A DNA stretch of 64,000 bases from Psoroptes ovis. Lineage: Eukaryota; Arthropoda; Arachnida; Sarcoptiformes; Psoroptidae. The notes under the pieces are model-generated. The model was not told where the DNA came from, searched no databases, and saw only the letters and a program-made list of their open reading frames with translations. This document shows, piece after piece, positions 37,191 through 48,582 of this stretch (positions are counted from its first letter, which is position 1; each line of letters opens with the position of its first letter). The position numbers and the translations under genes are program-made. The stretch is taken from NCBI GenBank assembly GCA_002943765.1, contig PQWQ01000004.1, positions 2,232,001-2,296,000 of the forward strand, read 5' to 3'.

Positions 37191-38068
37191 AGCATTAGAA
37201 TGAATTTTTTTATAAAAATAAAATAATGTTAATTTATAATATTATTTAAACATTACTTTCAGCAATGGCGGCCATTTTGAATACACCATTATCAAATCAT
37301 CTAGCGCAGATTTGGTGCAGTAAAGAATATAATATAATTTTGTAAAATATAAAAATTTGTAATGGTAATCAATGCTGGTTACAAGTTATAACACCACAAT
37401 TACAAGCGCAATCTGGGCTCATTTCTTAAAGAGTAGCAGAAGCATTAGAATGAATGCGAATTTTTTTATATTAATTTATAATATTTTTTAACTTTGTAAA
37501 TATAAAAATTTGTAATGGTAATCAATGCTGGTTGTCCAAGTTACAACCACAATTACAAGCGCAGTGTTGGATCTTTTATAAATTAGTAGTAGAAGCATTA
37601 TAATGAATGTAATTTTTTTGTAAAAATGTAATAAATAAAATTATTTTATATTTATAACCATTATTTTCCACTATTTTTATTTTGTTTTCAATTTAGCTGT
37701 TGTTAAAGTATTTGCTTTTGTTTACAAATTTGCAATTTTTTTTAAAACCACGTGTTTCAAATATTAATTTTCTAATTTATTAAATTTTTTGAAATAATTT
37801 AATCGTTTTCATTCCATTTTAAAATCCAAATTCATTTATCAAACAAACAATACGAATTATAATCATATTAATAATAATCGGTGAGTTTTCTTTGTTTATA
37901 ATTTAATGTTTTTATTTATAAATATATTTATATCATCAATGTAGTAAAATTCAAAATCAGCAAAATTATCATTTAAACTTGCACGTGCATATATACATCG
38001 TGCGATCGACTTTAATTTAAAATTTGATAAAGATATATGTTCAAATTCTTGATCTTATTTCTGAAAAA
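37191..38068 (+). promoter_or_regulatory. Upstream module X1 of the first KAT2-like gene
   Basis: Shares blocks with modules at 40050-41560, 45760-47050 and 50340-51130. Elements in order: an AGCAATGGCGGCCATTTTGA block (37261-37280), CACAATTACAAGCGCA (near 37393), AGAAGCATTAGAATGAATG, a second CACAATTACAAGCGCA (near 37549) with AGAAGCATTATAATGAATG, then ACCACGTGTTTCAAATATTA (about 37746), and a leader with a likely 5' UTR intron 37881-37944 (TCG|GTGAGT to GTAG). Position and repeated presence before genes suggest it is the promoter and leader; function is inference. Confidence 0.6.
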
Positions 38069-39563
38069 ATGGATTCACTGAATTCAATGCATAAATTTTC
38101 TTTGAGAACACGTCGAGATAATGAACGATTAGTTAAAAAAATTAATGTAATGAAAAAATTCATTTCAGATGAATCATTTGATCATAAAAAATTATCCAAA
38201 AATCTGTATTTATTTGGCTCATTGAGCAAGTGTACCATTGTCCAACGTAATCAAAAAAATAAGGAAAGCTTTTGCAAATGTATCGGCTTTCTCAATGAAA
38301 AATATGCTTATCGTACCTTATTCGGTCAAAATTTACAGAATAATAGTGAAATTGGTGACATTCTAGATTTTCAGAATATGGAACAAAAATCGATTGAAAA
38401 TGATTTTTATGAGCAATCACTCAATGAAATTTGTCAATACTGCAATCATCCATTAGGTATGTCATCATATTGTAAGATCTATCAAATTTGCTAATTTTTT
38501 TTTGTATTTATTTACTTAAGAAAATCATAACTTTTTATATAACATCGCTAGAATTAATCCTAAGGACGTGGTGGAGGATTTTTTCTATGATCAATTTGAT
38601 GTGCAAGAGCCCTTACATGAGACATTTTCAAGCGATGATATGATTTGCATCATTAGCAATTCTATCCCGGAACCAAATACCGTCCATAGAGAGGTATTTG
38701 ATCATTTGACTGAGAAGTCAATTAGTCTGATCAATAGTTACTTAGACAACGATTATTATGTAATCCGAGACAAATTGGTTAACAATCGAACCACATCATT
38801 GTATTTAATACATGTCAAACATCAAGAACTGATTGGAATTCTAAGTTTTACATTACACAGTGGTTTGACAGAATTGTCTTTCTTATTCATTGATGGTGAC
38901 TACCGAAGATCTGGATTTGGTGTATTTCTTCTATGTAGAATGGTAAAACTTTTGAATAGTCGATACATATTCGCAAATATTGTCACTGAGCCGAACAATG
39001 ATTCCGCTGCTTTCAATCGCAAATTTGGATTCAAAACAATCGATGATAATGACAGGAAAAAAAATATAGCCCAAATTATAGGCACATCACGATATGCCAA
39101 TTTGATGGAAGCTCCATTCGAGAAAATGAAAAGAATCGTGTCTAAAATGACAACACTTCCAATCATGGTGAAAAAAATCAATAATGTAAAACCAATACCT
39201 GTTGGACGAATCAGGAGCGAACCTAAAACAATATCGCTCCAACATTTAGTGTTGAGTCATTTCAAGATGATGTCATTGTTTATGGCAATGGATTATGATT
39301 ATGATGTTTTGGATGAAAAAACTATGGAATTTAAACTTTTATTAACTAATTTTGAAAAATTTTTAGAATTCAAAAACGCATTGAAAGCAACAAAAAATTT
39401 AGACATCATCAGAATTTTGTATTATCGATTTTTGACATTCCTTTTTGATTGCACTCAACGTTATCATAGCCGCGAAGAGTTGGATCAGCACAAAATTAAA
39501 TACATTAAATTTCATTTACAACGCTTTTATGCATCTATGACTGGCTTTAAAGAGGTTCTTTAA
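38069..39563 (+). CDS. KAT2 (GCN5/PCAF)-like protein, paralogue A
   Basis: Two coding exons, 38069-38456 and 38521-39563 (476 aa). ATG at 38069 chosen because MDSLNS lines up with the starts of the paralogues. Exon 1 has a Cys/His cluster: SKC, FCKCIGF, ICQYCNHPLENH (last His in exon 2), the same ligand order as the zinc-binding start of the PCAF_N domain. Exon 2 has a GNAT fold: IGILSF, TELSFLFIDG with the presumed catalytic Glu at about residue 247, the acetyl-CoA loop RRSGFG, then FNRKFGF. The last 110 residues (from about 366) are helical, end with FDCTQRYHS...IKFHLQRFYASM and resemble a bromodomain C-terminal half with His where the acetyl-lysine Asn should be. Likely nuclear and derived from histone acetyltransferase KAT2; activity and partners unknown. 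First gene of a four-gene head-to-tail array. Confidence 0.82.
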
Positions 39564-39900
39564 AAGGTAAATAATTTCTTTAAGTAAAATAATTATATTA
39601 AAATCTTATATTTTCAATTTGAAATTTAGATTCGTTCAAATTTAAATAAAAACTGGCTGAATAATTACAATACAATCAATTATTCGAATATCAATCAATC
39701 AAATCAATATCATATCGATTAATCTACATTCTTTAATATTTTTTGAAAATCCATTTCAATTTCAATTCAACAATTTTACAATTTTCATAATAATATTTTT
39801 TCATATAATGTATTATCATTCAAACATTTCTATTCATCCATTCAAAAATATAATAATTAATTATTAATTAATAATCAATAATAATTAGTAAAAAATAAAA
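39564..39900 (+). other. 3' flank of paralogue A with likely 3' UTR intron
   Basis: Three bases after the stop comes AAAAG|GTAAATAAT, a donor-like site found at the same place in paralogue B and in the remnant near 45353. A possible acceptor is TGAAATTTAG at about 39630. The rest is AT-rich. Confidence 0.4.
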
Positions 39901-39927
39901 GTATTTTTGTTTATTGTTTATTAAATT

Positions 39928-40050
39928 CACACTTTCAGTTCTGATGAGTTCCAATGTTTTGACAAATATGATTCAAAGAGTTTACAAGGGTTACAACCTG
40001 TTGCATAAGTTGCCATCTATTATTGATGCGGGAACATTTTTTTATCTTAA
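39928..40050. repeat. Repeat R1, copy 1
   Basis: Block starting CACACTTTCAGTTCTGATGA and running through GACAAATATGATTCAAAGAG, GTTTACAAGGGTTACAACCT and GTTGCATAAGTTGCCATCTA. Near-identical copies lie at about 45650-45755, 49272-49375 and 50218-50325. Always followed within about 30 bp by TAAATAGCACTTTAGATTAT. No coding signal; origin unknown. Confidence 0.85.
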
Positions 40051-41560
40051 ATAGCACTTTAGATTATAATTAAATGTTAATTATAATTAATTAATTCGAT
40101 TGTTCAATTAATCTAAAATATTTATTAAATTATTCTCATGTGAATTCAACTGATTTCATCAGTTCAGGTATTTTGATCACTTATAATGCACGAAACAATC
40201 GATTGTTAAATTGATTTTTTTTGTAAAAAAAATATAAAACATTGTCTAAGAAAACTCATATGCTTCTTTTCCTTGTGCATTTTGTGAAATATTAAAAATT
40301 TGTAAAGTTATAATTTTGCCTAGTTACAAGTTATAACACCACAATTACAAGCGCAATCTGGGCTCATTTATTAAAAGGGTAGCAGAAGCATTAGAATGAA
40401 TGCGACTTTTTTTTATAAAAAAAAATATTAATTTATAATATTATTTTTTAAACATTACTTTCAGCAATGGCGGCCATTTTGAATACACCATAATCAAATC
40501 ATCTAGCGCAGATTTGGTACAGTAAAGAATATAATTTAATATTGTAAAATATAAAAATTTGTAATGGTAATCAATGCTGGTTACAAGTTATAACCACACA
40601 ATTACAAGCGCAGTGTTGGATCTTTTATAAATTAGTAGTAGAAGCATTATAATGAATGTGATTTTTTTGTAAAAATGTAAAAAATAGAATTATTTTATAT
40701 TTATAACCATTAAAAATTTGTAATGGTAATCAATGCTGGTTACAAGTTATAACACCACAATTACAAGCGCAATCTGGGCTCATTTCTTAAAGAGTAGCAG
40801 AAGCATTAGAATGAATGCGAATTTTTTTTATATTAATTTATAATATTTTTCAACTTTGTAAATATAAAAATTTGTAATGGTAATCAATGCTGGTTGTCCA
40901 AGTTACAACCACAATTACAAGCGCAGTGTTGGATCTTTTATAAATTAGTAGTAGAAGCATTATAATGAATGTAATTTTTTTGTAAAAATGTAATAAATAA
41001 AATTATTTTATATTTATAACCATTATTTTCCACTATTTTTATTGCATTTTTAATTTAGCCGTTATTGCTTTTGTTTACAAATTTACAATTTTTTTTAAAA
41101 CCACGTGTTTCAAATATTAATTTTAAAATTTTTAAAAAAAATTTGAGTTTTTCGGTGTTTTTGCTGGTGAATAAGTTTTTAATCATCATATCATAAATTT
41201 TTATCGATTTTCATTCATTTATCGAACAATCTATATATTATCATTAATCATCATCGGTGAGTTTTGATTGTTTATAATTTATTTTAAAAATATAATTTAT
41301 ATCATCAATACTCATTCATATCTTAACTAATGATTGAATCAAATTATTTTCTAAATTATGCTTGAATTGAATTGAACATATATTGTTAATACAGATTCGA
41401 TTAGAATTCTGGTAAGTTTTTTTCGGTTTAATAATATTTATGTTTATTTTGATTTTTTTTTGTAATAATTGAATGGATAGATTCATTGAATTTATTGAAT
41501 ATTTCCATCCTATTTCAGCTATTCATGAACAATTTTAAATTATTATTTTAGTAAAAGAAA
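40050..41560 (+). repeat. Orphan upstream module X2 (no gene attached)
   Basis: Nearly identical to 45760-47050, which leads directly into paralogue C, including the AATGGCGGCCATT block (40463), the CACAATTACAAGCGCA words (near 40336, 40597, 40755 and 40910), the leader around ATCATCATCG|GTGAGT (donor 41257) and the small exon ATTCGATTAGAATTCTG with its donor. It then ends at a TTTTAG (about 41552) followed by TAAAAGAA, but no ATG or gene body of the family follows. It carries one more internal unit (about 155 bp, 40711-40865) than the copy before C. Confidence 0.75.
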
Positions 41561-41867
41561 GAATATAATACAATCACTATTACATTTATTCAATACATTC
41601 AATAATTATTTTCATTATGTTCATCAAGCATTCAGTATGTTTGATTATTGATTAATCGATTTAGACTATTTTATGAATGATTTGAAAAAAATGATTTTCT
41701 CAAAATTTTCTGATTTTCTTGAATATTTGATTGAATATTGATATTCAAAGTTAGTAAATAAAGTTTTGCATGCAATCTGTTGCTCAGAACTATAATTATG
41801 CCATCTATGATTGGAAAATTGTAACAATTTTCATCAACAGTTGTTCAGTTTCAATTTAGTTTCAATA

Positions 41868-42560
41868 ATCAAATGTAAATTTATAAATAAATTAATCAAT
41901 TAATTGTTTTGAAAATTATTCTGATGCTTATTCATTTTTTAATAAATTTCCATAATTCAATCATTTAAACGCGATGAAATCATTTTTTCAACGAAAAATT
42001 TAGTAACATTGTCTATGGAAACTGTCTTGCTCAGTTTTTTTCCTTATGATTTCATGCACCTTAAAAATTTTTACTGATGAATGCGTGAGGGACCAAAATC
42101 ACAAGTGCAGCTCTTTGGCTCAATCAATCATAAAAAAGGGTAGTGGCAGCAGAATTAGAATGCGAATGAATGCGATTTTCTTTGCTCAAAAAAAAAAATG
42201 ATGAAATAATTGCATTTATATTTATAATTTTATTTATTTACAAAAAAAATTATCGTTTATGTTACGTTTGATAAAAAATAATATTAATTTTTACAACAAA
42301 ACAAAATCATTATTTTACGAACACAGTGTTGTTCTATTCATATAAGATTCCGATTTATCGCATTATTTCTATCAAAATAAAAATTTTTACAAAATCATCA
42401 TCAAATTATCATCGATCAATCAGTAAGTCTATTGTTTTTTTTTGTAATTCATTAATTCTCAATTTCATTTTTATCATAAAAAAATATTCAAATAATTTTA
42501 ATTATTAATAATAATCAATCTTCTTGTTATTAATAATCATCATAATGAATTCTTTCATTT
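41868..42560 (+). promoter_or_regulatory. Upstream module Y1 of paralogue B
   Basis: A second class of upstream module, repeated at about 49455-50180. It includes AAATTTAGTAACATTGTCTA, ACCAAAATCACAAGTGCAGC, AGGGTAGTGGCAGCAGAATT and AGAATGCGAATGAATGCG, ending at a strong donor CA|GTAAGT at 42423. The words CACAAGTGCA and AGAATG..AATGAATGCG are diverged versions of the CACAATTACAAGCGCA and AGAATGAATGCG words of class X, so the two classes share an ancestor. Leader exons for B probably are: up to 42422, 42570-42667, and 43050 onward. Confidence 0.6.
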
Positions 42561-43111
42561 CTATTTTAGATGTTCAAATAATAATAATAATAATAATTGA
42601 AACTCGTCAATTTCCACCTTTTAATCATTAAACAATAAAAAACAAATAATCATCATTCATCAATCAGGTACAATATAAATATTTGAAATTTATATATTAA
42701 AAATTAATAAATGATTAATTTAAATCAAATTAAACATAAATTTAAAATACATTTAAAAATAATTTTTTTTAACCCCCTAAATCTTCATCTTCACGATCGG
42801 TTTATAAACAAAAACAATGTTGTTGTGATTCATGTTCATGCTTGATGAAAACCAATTGACTAATTTACATTAAGATGAGTTTTGATTCTTTTTATGATTG
42901 TTTATTTTTCATTTATCCATTCATTATCATCATTTATATTATTTATTTGAGCAATTTGAAAAATATTGTAATATTTTTTTTTAATATTTATTTTCAACTC
43001 TAAAATATTTATATAATTATTAAAAATTTATTTTTTCTTTCCATTTTAGCGATCAAAAATATATATATTCATCGATTCGAATAATTTAGAAGACAAACAT
43101 TTAATCAAATC

Positions 43112-44628
43112 ATGTTATCACTGAGATCATTGTATAAGGAATCAGAGGAAAGTTTTGACCAAACAGAGTTAGATTATAGACTATCAAAAAGAGAACCAGT
43201 AATGCTGTGTTATCATTGTGATACAGACTACAAAAAACTGATAATTTCAAAAAATCTTTATTTATTTGGTTCATTGAGTCATTGTAATCATTTTGTCAAA
43301 ATGGATGAAAATAATGAAGAACTTTCATGTGAATGTACGGGTTTTTACAATCCAGAATTTGCTTTTATAACACTATTTTCGAGCTTTCGTCGAGGATCAT
43401 CAACTCCTGCACCGAATGGTAATTATCTAGAATATGGAAAAGAAAATATGGCAGATGATAATTATCGTAATACACTTAATGTGAAATGCGATTTTTGTAA
43501 ACATAAATTAGGTATGTCGCATTTTGTGAAATATATTCAAAATTTGCTAATTTATTTGTATTTTACATTTAAGCCGAACATCGTAAATTATATGGACGTT
43601 ACAAAATCAGTCCTAAAAATGTTATCAAAGATTTTTTGTACGAAAATTACGATTATCCTCAACAATGTCCTGAAAATTTGCAAGACTTCATTTGTATCAA
43701 AACCGAACATAAAAAAATTAAGTCACGAACAGTCAACAGTGAAATCTATGAGCATATAGCTGATCAATCTTTTTCTTTGATAAATGATTATCTCAATACG
43801 ACTAGTTTTGATGATTATGTTTACATCATAAGAAGATTAACATTTGACAATACAACATCATTTAAAATCATTGATACCAAATATCAAAAATTATTAGCAT
43901 TGATATGCTTTCTATCATATCCTAGTTCAATCTTCATAACATTCTGTTATACACAACTCGGATATAAACATGAAATTTATTGTCCTTTTTTATTGAAAAG
44001 TATGATCAATATATTGGAAGATCGACCTATTCGACCAATCATCTTACTTGAGATCACGGGAGAATCTAATGATCAGGTCGCTTTTTATAAACAATTTGGA
44101 TTCTGTGAAGTATCGGAAAAAGATGTGCGGCAAACAATGAACAATTTGATTTCTGCTAAGTGGAAATCAAAAATCATGTCAATTACTTTTGATCGTTTAA
44201 AGAACAAATTGAGTGAATTGACTACGGTATCGATTCCAATAAAGGAACTAAATGAAATCAAACCAATACCGATTGAAGAAAATGTGACTCTGCCAACAAA
44301 CATAACTTTTGCTAAAGTTTTGTTTTTTCACTTCAAGTGTATGAGTTACATAATTAACTTATTACAGAATTGCGAACCAGTCTGTCGACAAGAAGAAATC
44401 GGAAAAATAGCATGTGGTTTCATGGAATTTTCAGAATTCATAGACAAACGAAGATGTGATAATTACTTGGATATAGTTCGAATACTTTATTACAAATGTT
44501 TGACCTTTATGTCAAGATGTATTCGACAAGGAAGTTTCGATTCAAATCGTCGATATGAAGCGATGTACATGAAATTTCATTTGCAACGTTTATATGCTTC
44601 TTTAATTGACCATCGTGAAATATTCTAA
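43112..44628 (+). CDS. KAT2-like protein, paralogue B (probable pseudoenzyme)
   Basis: Exons 43112-43511 and 43574-44628 (484 aa), same intron position and phase as the paralogues (after HKL, splitting the next codon). Exon 1 keeps every zinc-ligand position: SHC, LSCECTGFYN, VKCDFCKHKLAEH. In the GNAT part the family words are eroded: where the others have TE(I/L)..LF and (R/Q)xxGxG, this copy has IFITFCYTQLGY and HEIYCPF, so both the presumed catalytic Glu and the acetyl-CoA pyrophosphate loop are gone, while the later AFYKQFGF motif and the C-terminal helical part (DIVRILYYKCLTFMSRCIRQ, KFHLQRLYASL) remain. An open frame of normal length with intact splice sites suggests a kept but non-catalytic protein. 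Its upstream module (class Y) also differs from that of the other three. Confidence 0.8.
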
Positions 44629-45252
44629 GTGACAAACACAAAAAGGTAAATAAATAAGTCAATTTATTATAATTTGATGATAAATTTCTTTATTTTCCTA
44701 TCATTAAAATTCATATATATTCAGTGCTGCACATCACCCCGCTTGACAAATGAAGAATCATTGGAATTTTTTAAATAATGGCTTAATTTTCCTATTTTTT
44801 CATTCAACATTTATCATTTCAATAATACAATAATCACAAATGTTCAATGTGTACATTTTTTGTTTAATCACAAGATTACATCTTTGCCCCACCATACACA
44901 CATTCCACAAAAAATAAAACAATTGTAAACACACAATAATCAATCAATCAATGATAATTGTTCAAAACATTTGATTTAATTACATTTTTTTTTTCATTTA
45001 TCCATAATCAATAATCTCATATCAATAATTTACAGGGTCATATTTTTTTTATAATTTGATTCTCATCATAATTTAACAAATGTAATTTCCAATATTTCAG
45101 TTCAATCAATTAATATATTAATTTTATTATAAAATGAGATAAAATATTAGATTTTATCTTTAAACCAACCACACACACATTCCATACAAAATAAGACAAT
45201 TGTAAACACAGAAATAATCAATCATTAATAATAATTGTTCAAACATTTAGGA
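44629..45252 (+). other. 3' flank of paralogue B with local duplication
   Basis: A donor-like AAAAAG|GTAAAT lies about 20 bases after the stop, with an acceptor-like ATATTCAG at about 44724. The stretch near 44890-44975 (ACACACATTCCA..AAAATAA.ACAATTGTAAACACA) is repeated near 45170-45250, so the 3' flank of a B-like gene was duplicated; the second copy is followed, not preceded, by the remnant at 45253. Otherwise AT-rich, nothing else seen. Confidence 0.45.
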
Positions 45253-45360
45253 TGATCAGGATATCAATATGAAGCTTTACATATACAATTTCTTTTTCAA
45301 CGCTTATATGCAACTTTTACTGACAATCGTGAAATATTATAAGGTACTGAACACAAGGTA
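45253..45360 (+). pseudogene. 3'-end remnant of a fifth KAT2-like gene
   Basis: Matches the last about 30 codons of paralogue B: TATGAAGC..TACAT..AA.TT, CAACGCTTATATGCAACTTT, GACAATCGTGAAATATTATAA, and the conserved donor-like CACAAG|GTAAATAAT after the stop. The rest of the gene is absent: upstream lies sequence that normally sits downstream of B. It shows that the array has lost at least one member or that a 3' end was copied on its own. Confidence 0.75.
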
Positions 45361-45649
45361 AATAATTCTTGTATTCCTATGTTTGAAAAAATTCTCAATT
45401 TTGTTCTTCTTTTTTAAAATCTAGTCTTAAAATCTGGATCTCTTTGGCACATTTTTGCTGATACAAATTGAGAATTATCAATGTTTATTTCAAATCATGG
45501 CATATTATATGGTCTTTCATTCAGCGATAATCAATATTTGTTCATATAATCATCAAAATTTGATATCATAATAATTGCAGTTCAAATTTAAATACTAATA
45601 AAATTTAATAATAATAATTATAATAAAAGTTTTTTTGTTTATTATTAAA

Positions 45650-45755
45650 TTAACACTTTAGTTCTGATGTTTTGACAAATATGATTCAAAGAGTTTACAA
45701 GGGTTACAACCTGTTGCATGAGTTGCCATCTATGATTGATGCGGGAACATTTTTT
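45650..45755. repeat. Repeat R1, copy 2
   Basis: Same block as 39928-40050 but lacking about nine bases after TTCTGATG; followed by the X3 module. Confidence 0.85.
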
Positions 45756-45759
45756 ATCT

Positions 45760-47081
45760 TAAATAGCACTTTAGATTATAATTAAATGTTAATTATAATT
45801 AATTAATTTGTTCAATTAATCTAAAATATTGATTAAATTATTCTCATGTGAATTCAACTGATTTCATCAGTTCAGTTATTTTGATGACATATAATGCACG
45901 AAACAATCGATTGTTAAATTGATTTTTTTGGTAAAAAAAATATAAAACATTGTCTACGAAAACTCATATGCTTCTTTTCCTTGTGCATTTTGTGAAATAT
46001 TAAAAATTTGTAAAGTTATAATTTTGCCTGGTTACAAGTTATAACACCACAATTACAAGCGCAATCTGGGCTCATTTATTAAAAGGGTAGCAGAAGCATT
46101 AGAATGAACGCGAATTTTTTTTTTATAAATAATAAAATAATATTAATTTATAATATTTTTTAAACATTACTTTCAGCAATGGCGGCCATTTTGAATACAC
46201 CATAATCAAATCATCTAGCGCAGATTTGGTGCAGTAAAGAATATAATATAATTTTGTAAAATATAAAAATTTGTAATGGTAATCAATGCTGGTTACAAGT
46301 TATAACCACACAATTACAAGCACAGTGTTGGATCTTTTATAAACTAGTAGTAGAAGCATTATAATGAATGTAATTTTTTTGTAAAAATGTAAAAAATAGA
46401 ATTATTTTATATTTATAACCATTAAAAATTTGTAATGGTAATCAATGCTGGTTGTCCAAGTTACAACCACAATTACAAGCGCAGTGTTGGATCTTTTATA
46501 AATTAGTAGTAGAAGCATTATAATGAATGTAATTTTTTTGTAAAAATGTAATAAATAAAATTATTTTATATTTATAACCATTATTTTCCACTATTTTTAT
46601 TGCATTTTTATTTTAGCCGTTATTGCTTTTGTTTACAAATTTACAATTTTTTTTAAAACCACGTGTTTCAAATATTAATTTTAAAATTTTTTAAAAAAAT
46701 TTGAGTTTTTCGGTGTTTTTGCTGGTGAATAAGTTTTTAATCATCATATCATAAATTTTTATCGATTTTCATTCATTTATCGAACAATCTATATATTATC
46801 ATTAATCATCATCGGTGAGTTTTGATTGTTTATAATTTATTTTAAAAATATAATTTATATCATCAATACTCATTCATATCTTAACTAATGATTGAATCAA
46901 ATTATTTTCTCAATTCTGCTTGAATTGAATTGAACATATATTGTTAATACAGATTCGATTAGAATTCTGGTAAGTTTTTTTCGGTTTAATAATATTTATA
47001 TTTATTTTGATTTTTTTTTTTTTTGTAATAATTGAATGGATAGATTTTAGTAAAAGAATATCCCTCTACTGAAACAAAAAA
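45760..47081 (+). promoter_or_regulatory. Upstream module X3 of paralogue C
   Basis: Nearly identical to the orphan module at 40050-41560. Holds AATGGCGGCCATTTTG (46175 onward), three CACAATTACAAGC(G/A)CA words (near 46046, 46310 and 46463), ACCACGTGTTTCAAATATTA (about 46660) and a leader whose splice signals imply two introns: donor at 46815 (ATCG|GTGAGT), acceptor ATACAG at 46952, a 17-base exon 46953-46969 and donor GTAAGT at 46970, acceptor GATTTTAG at about 47050. The ATG of C follows 32 bases later. Promoter role inferred from position and repetition. Confidence 0.6.
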
Positions 47082-48582
47082 ATGCTTTCACTTCATTCTT
47101 TGTTTGCCAAATCCATCGACAACATAGAAGATATTAATAAAAACGAAAGATTCACAAAGAAAACTTATGGGATGAAAAAATTTATGTACGATAAAGAATA
47201 TAATTATCGTAAGGTTTCGAAAAACCTTTATCTGTTCAGCTCTTTGAGTCGTTGTACTTCTGCCGTCGTACCCAATGACAATAATCGATCGACCATATGT
47301 AATTGCGCTGGGTTTTTTAACGAGGACCTTCTTTACAATCATCTTTTCAACACAAGTTCACAATCGAAATTTTATGATGGTGATAATCATGCAGACATTG
47401 AAAAGAAATCACTTGAAAACGATCCATGTAATGACATTCTGAAAGTACCATGTGAATGTTGCAAACATCATTTGGGTTTGTATTATTATGATCAAATTTA
47501 TTCGTTTCACTAAAATTATTTTTATATTTTATATTCAAGCTTATCACAACAACTTGTACGGAATTGTCGTTGTTAGCCCTTTCGATGTGACTAAAGATTT
47601 TTTTCGTGCAAATTTTCAATATCCTCAAAAAATTGAAGAAAAATTCCCAATAAATGAAAATTTGGAACATTTAATTTTGATAAAGACTGATCCAGTGGCT
47701 ATTAAACCTGAAACAGCGCAAAAAGCTGTATATGAGCATCTGACAATGCAATGTGTAGAATTAATTAACAGTCATATGCATGACAAGTACGATGATATTC
47801 GTGAAAAATTGGACGATAATCGCACAACTACTTTACAAATTTTTCAATCCAAAATTAAAAAATTGATCGCAATGATCAGTTTCAAATTGCATCCTAATTT
47901 CACCGAAATATCGTACCTTTTCGTATCGAATAATTATCGTAATAATGGCTATGGTACAATTCTTATGAATCAAATGGTGGAAACATTGGATGCCAAAAAT
48001 GCTCATTTAAAAATAGTTGTTGCATCTGTCTTTGGTGCGGTCGATTTCTATAAGATATTTGGATTCCAAGAAATGCATGGTTATTATGAGGAAGAAATAG
48101 CCAAAATTGCTTACGAATATTTAGGAACAACAATGATGGACGTTTCTTTTGATTGCATCAAAACAATATTGTCTGATATGCCAAAAACTTTGATTCCGAT
48201 CAAAGAAATGACGGAAATCATACCAATACCATTGGATGCTAACGGACCAAAACATATCGACGAAGCTGATTTATTCGTGTATCACTTCAAATCATTAAGC
48301 TATTTTTTCACATTGATCAATCATTACAGTGTCGCCGATCGGGAAACGGTAGAAATTGAAGCTCTTCTAACCAGTTATGATGAATTTGTTAATTTCAAAA
48401 ACAATCTTGATACCGAATCGAATTTGGATGTTATTCGTGTGCTTTATTACAAGATGATCAAATTCATATATGAATGTGTTGAACGAATGCATGGTATTAA
48501 TCAACAGACAAAAACTGACCATGTCAAATATCATTTACAACGATTATACATGACAATCACTAATTGTCGTGAAATGTTTTAA
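47082..48582 (+). CDS. KAT2-like protein, paralogue C
   Basis: Exons 47082-47475 and 47540-48582 (478 aa). ATG at 47082 gives MLSLHSLF, matching MLSLRSLY of B. Zinc-ligand cluster: SRC, TICNCAGFFNE, VPCECCKHHLAYH. GNAT: AMISFKLH, FTEISYLFVS with the presumed catalytic Glu at about residue 254, RNNGYGT acetyl-CoA loop, AVDFYKIFGF, then TTMMDVSF, which corresponds to the word ATLMGCEL after the GNAT core of GCN5. C-terminal helical part: DVIRVLYYKMIKFIYECVER, then YHLQRLYMTI; the position of the bromodomain Asn reads MHG. All catalytic landmarks of a GNAT are present, so of the four this and D are the best candidates for active enzymes. Substrate unknown. Confidence 0.82.

Noticed and set aside
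45165..45250. Short direct repeats considered as an LTR pair
   Set aside because: No TG...CA ends or target duplication; they match the 3' flank of paralogue B.
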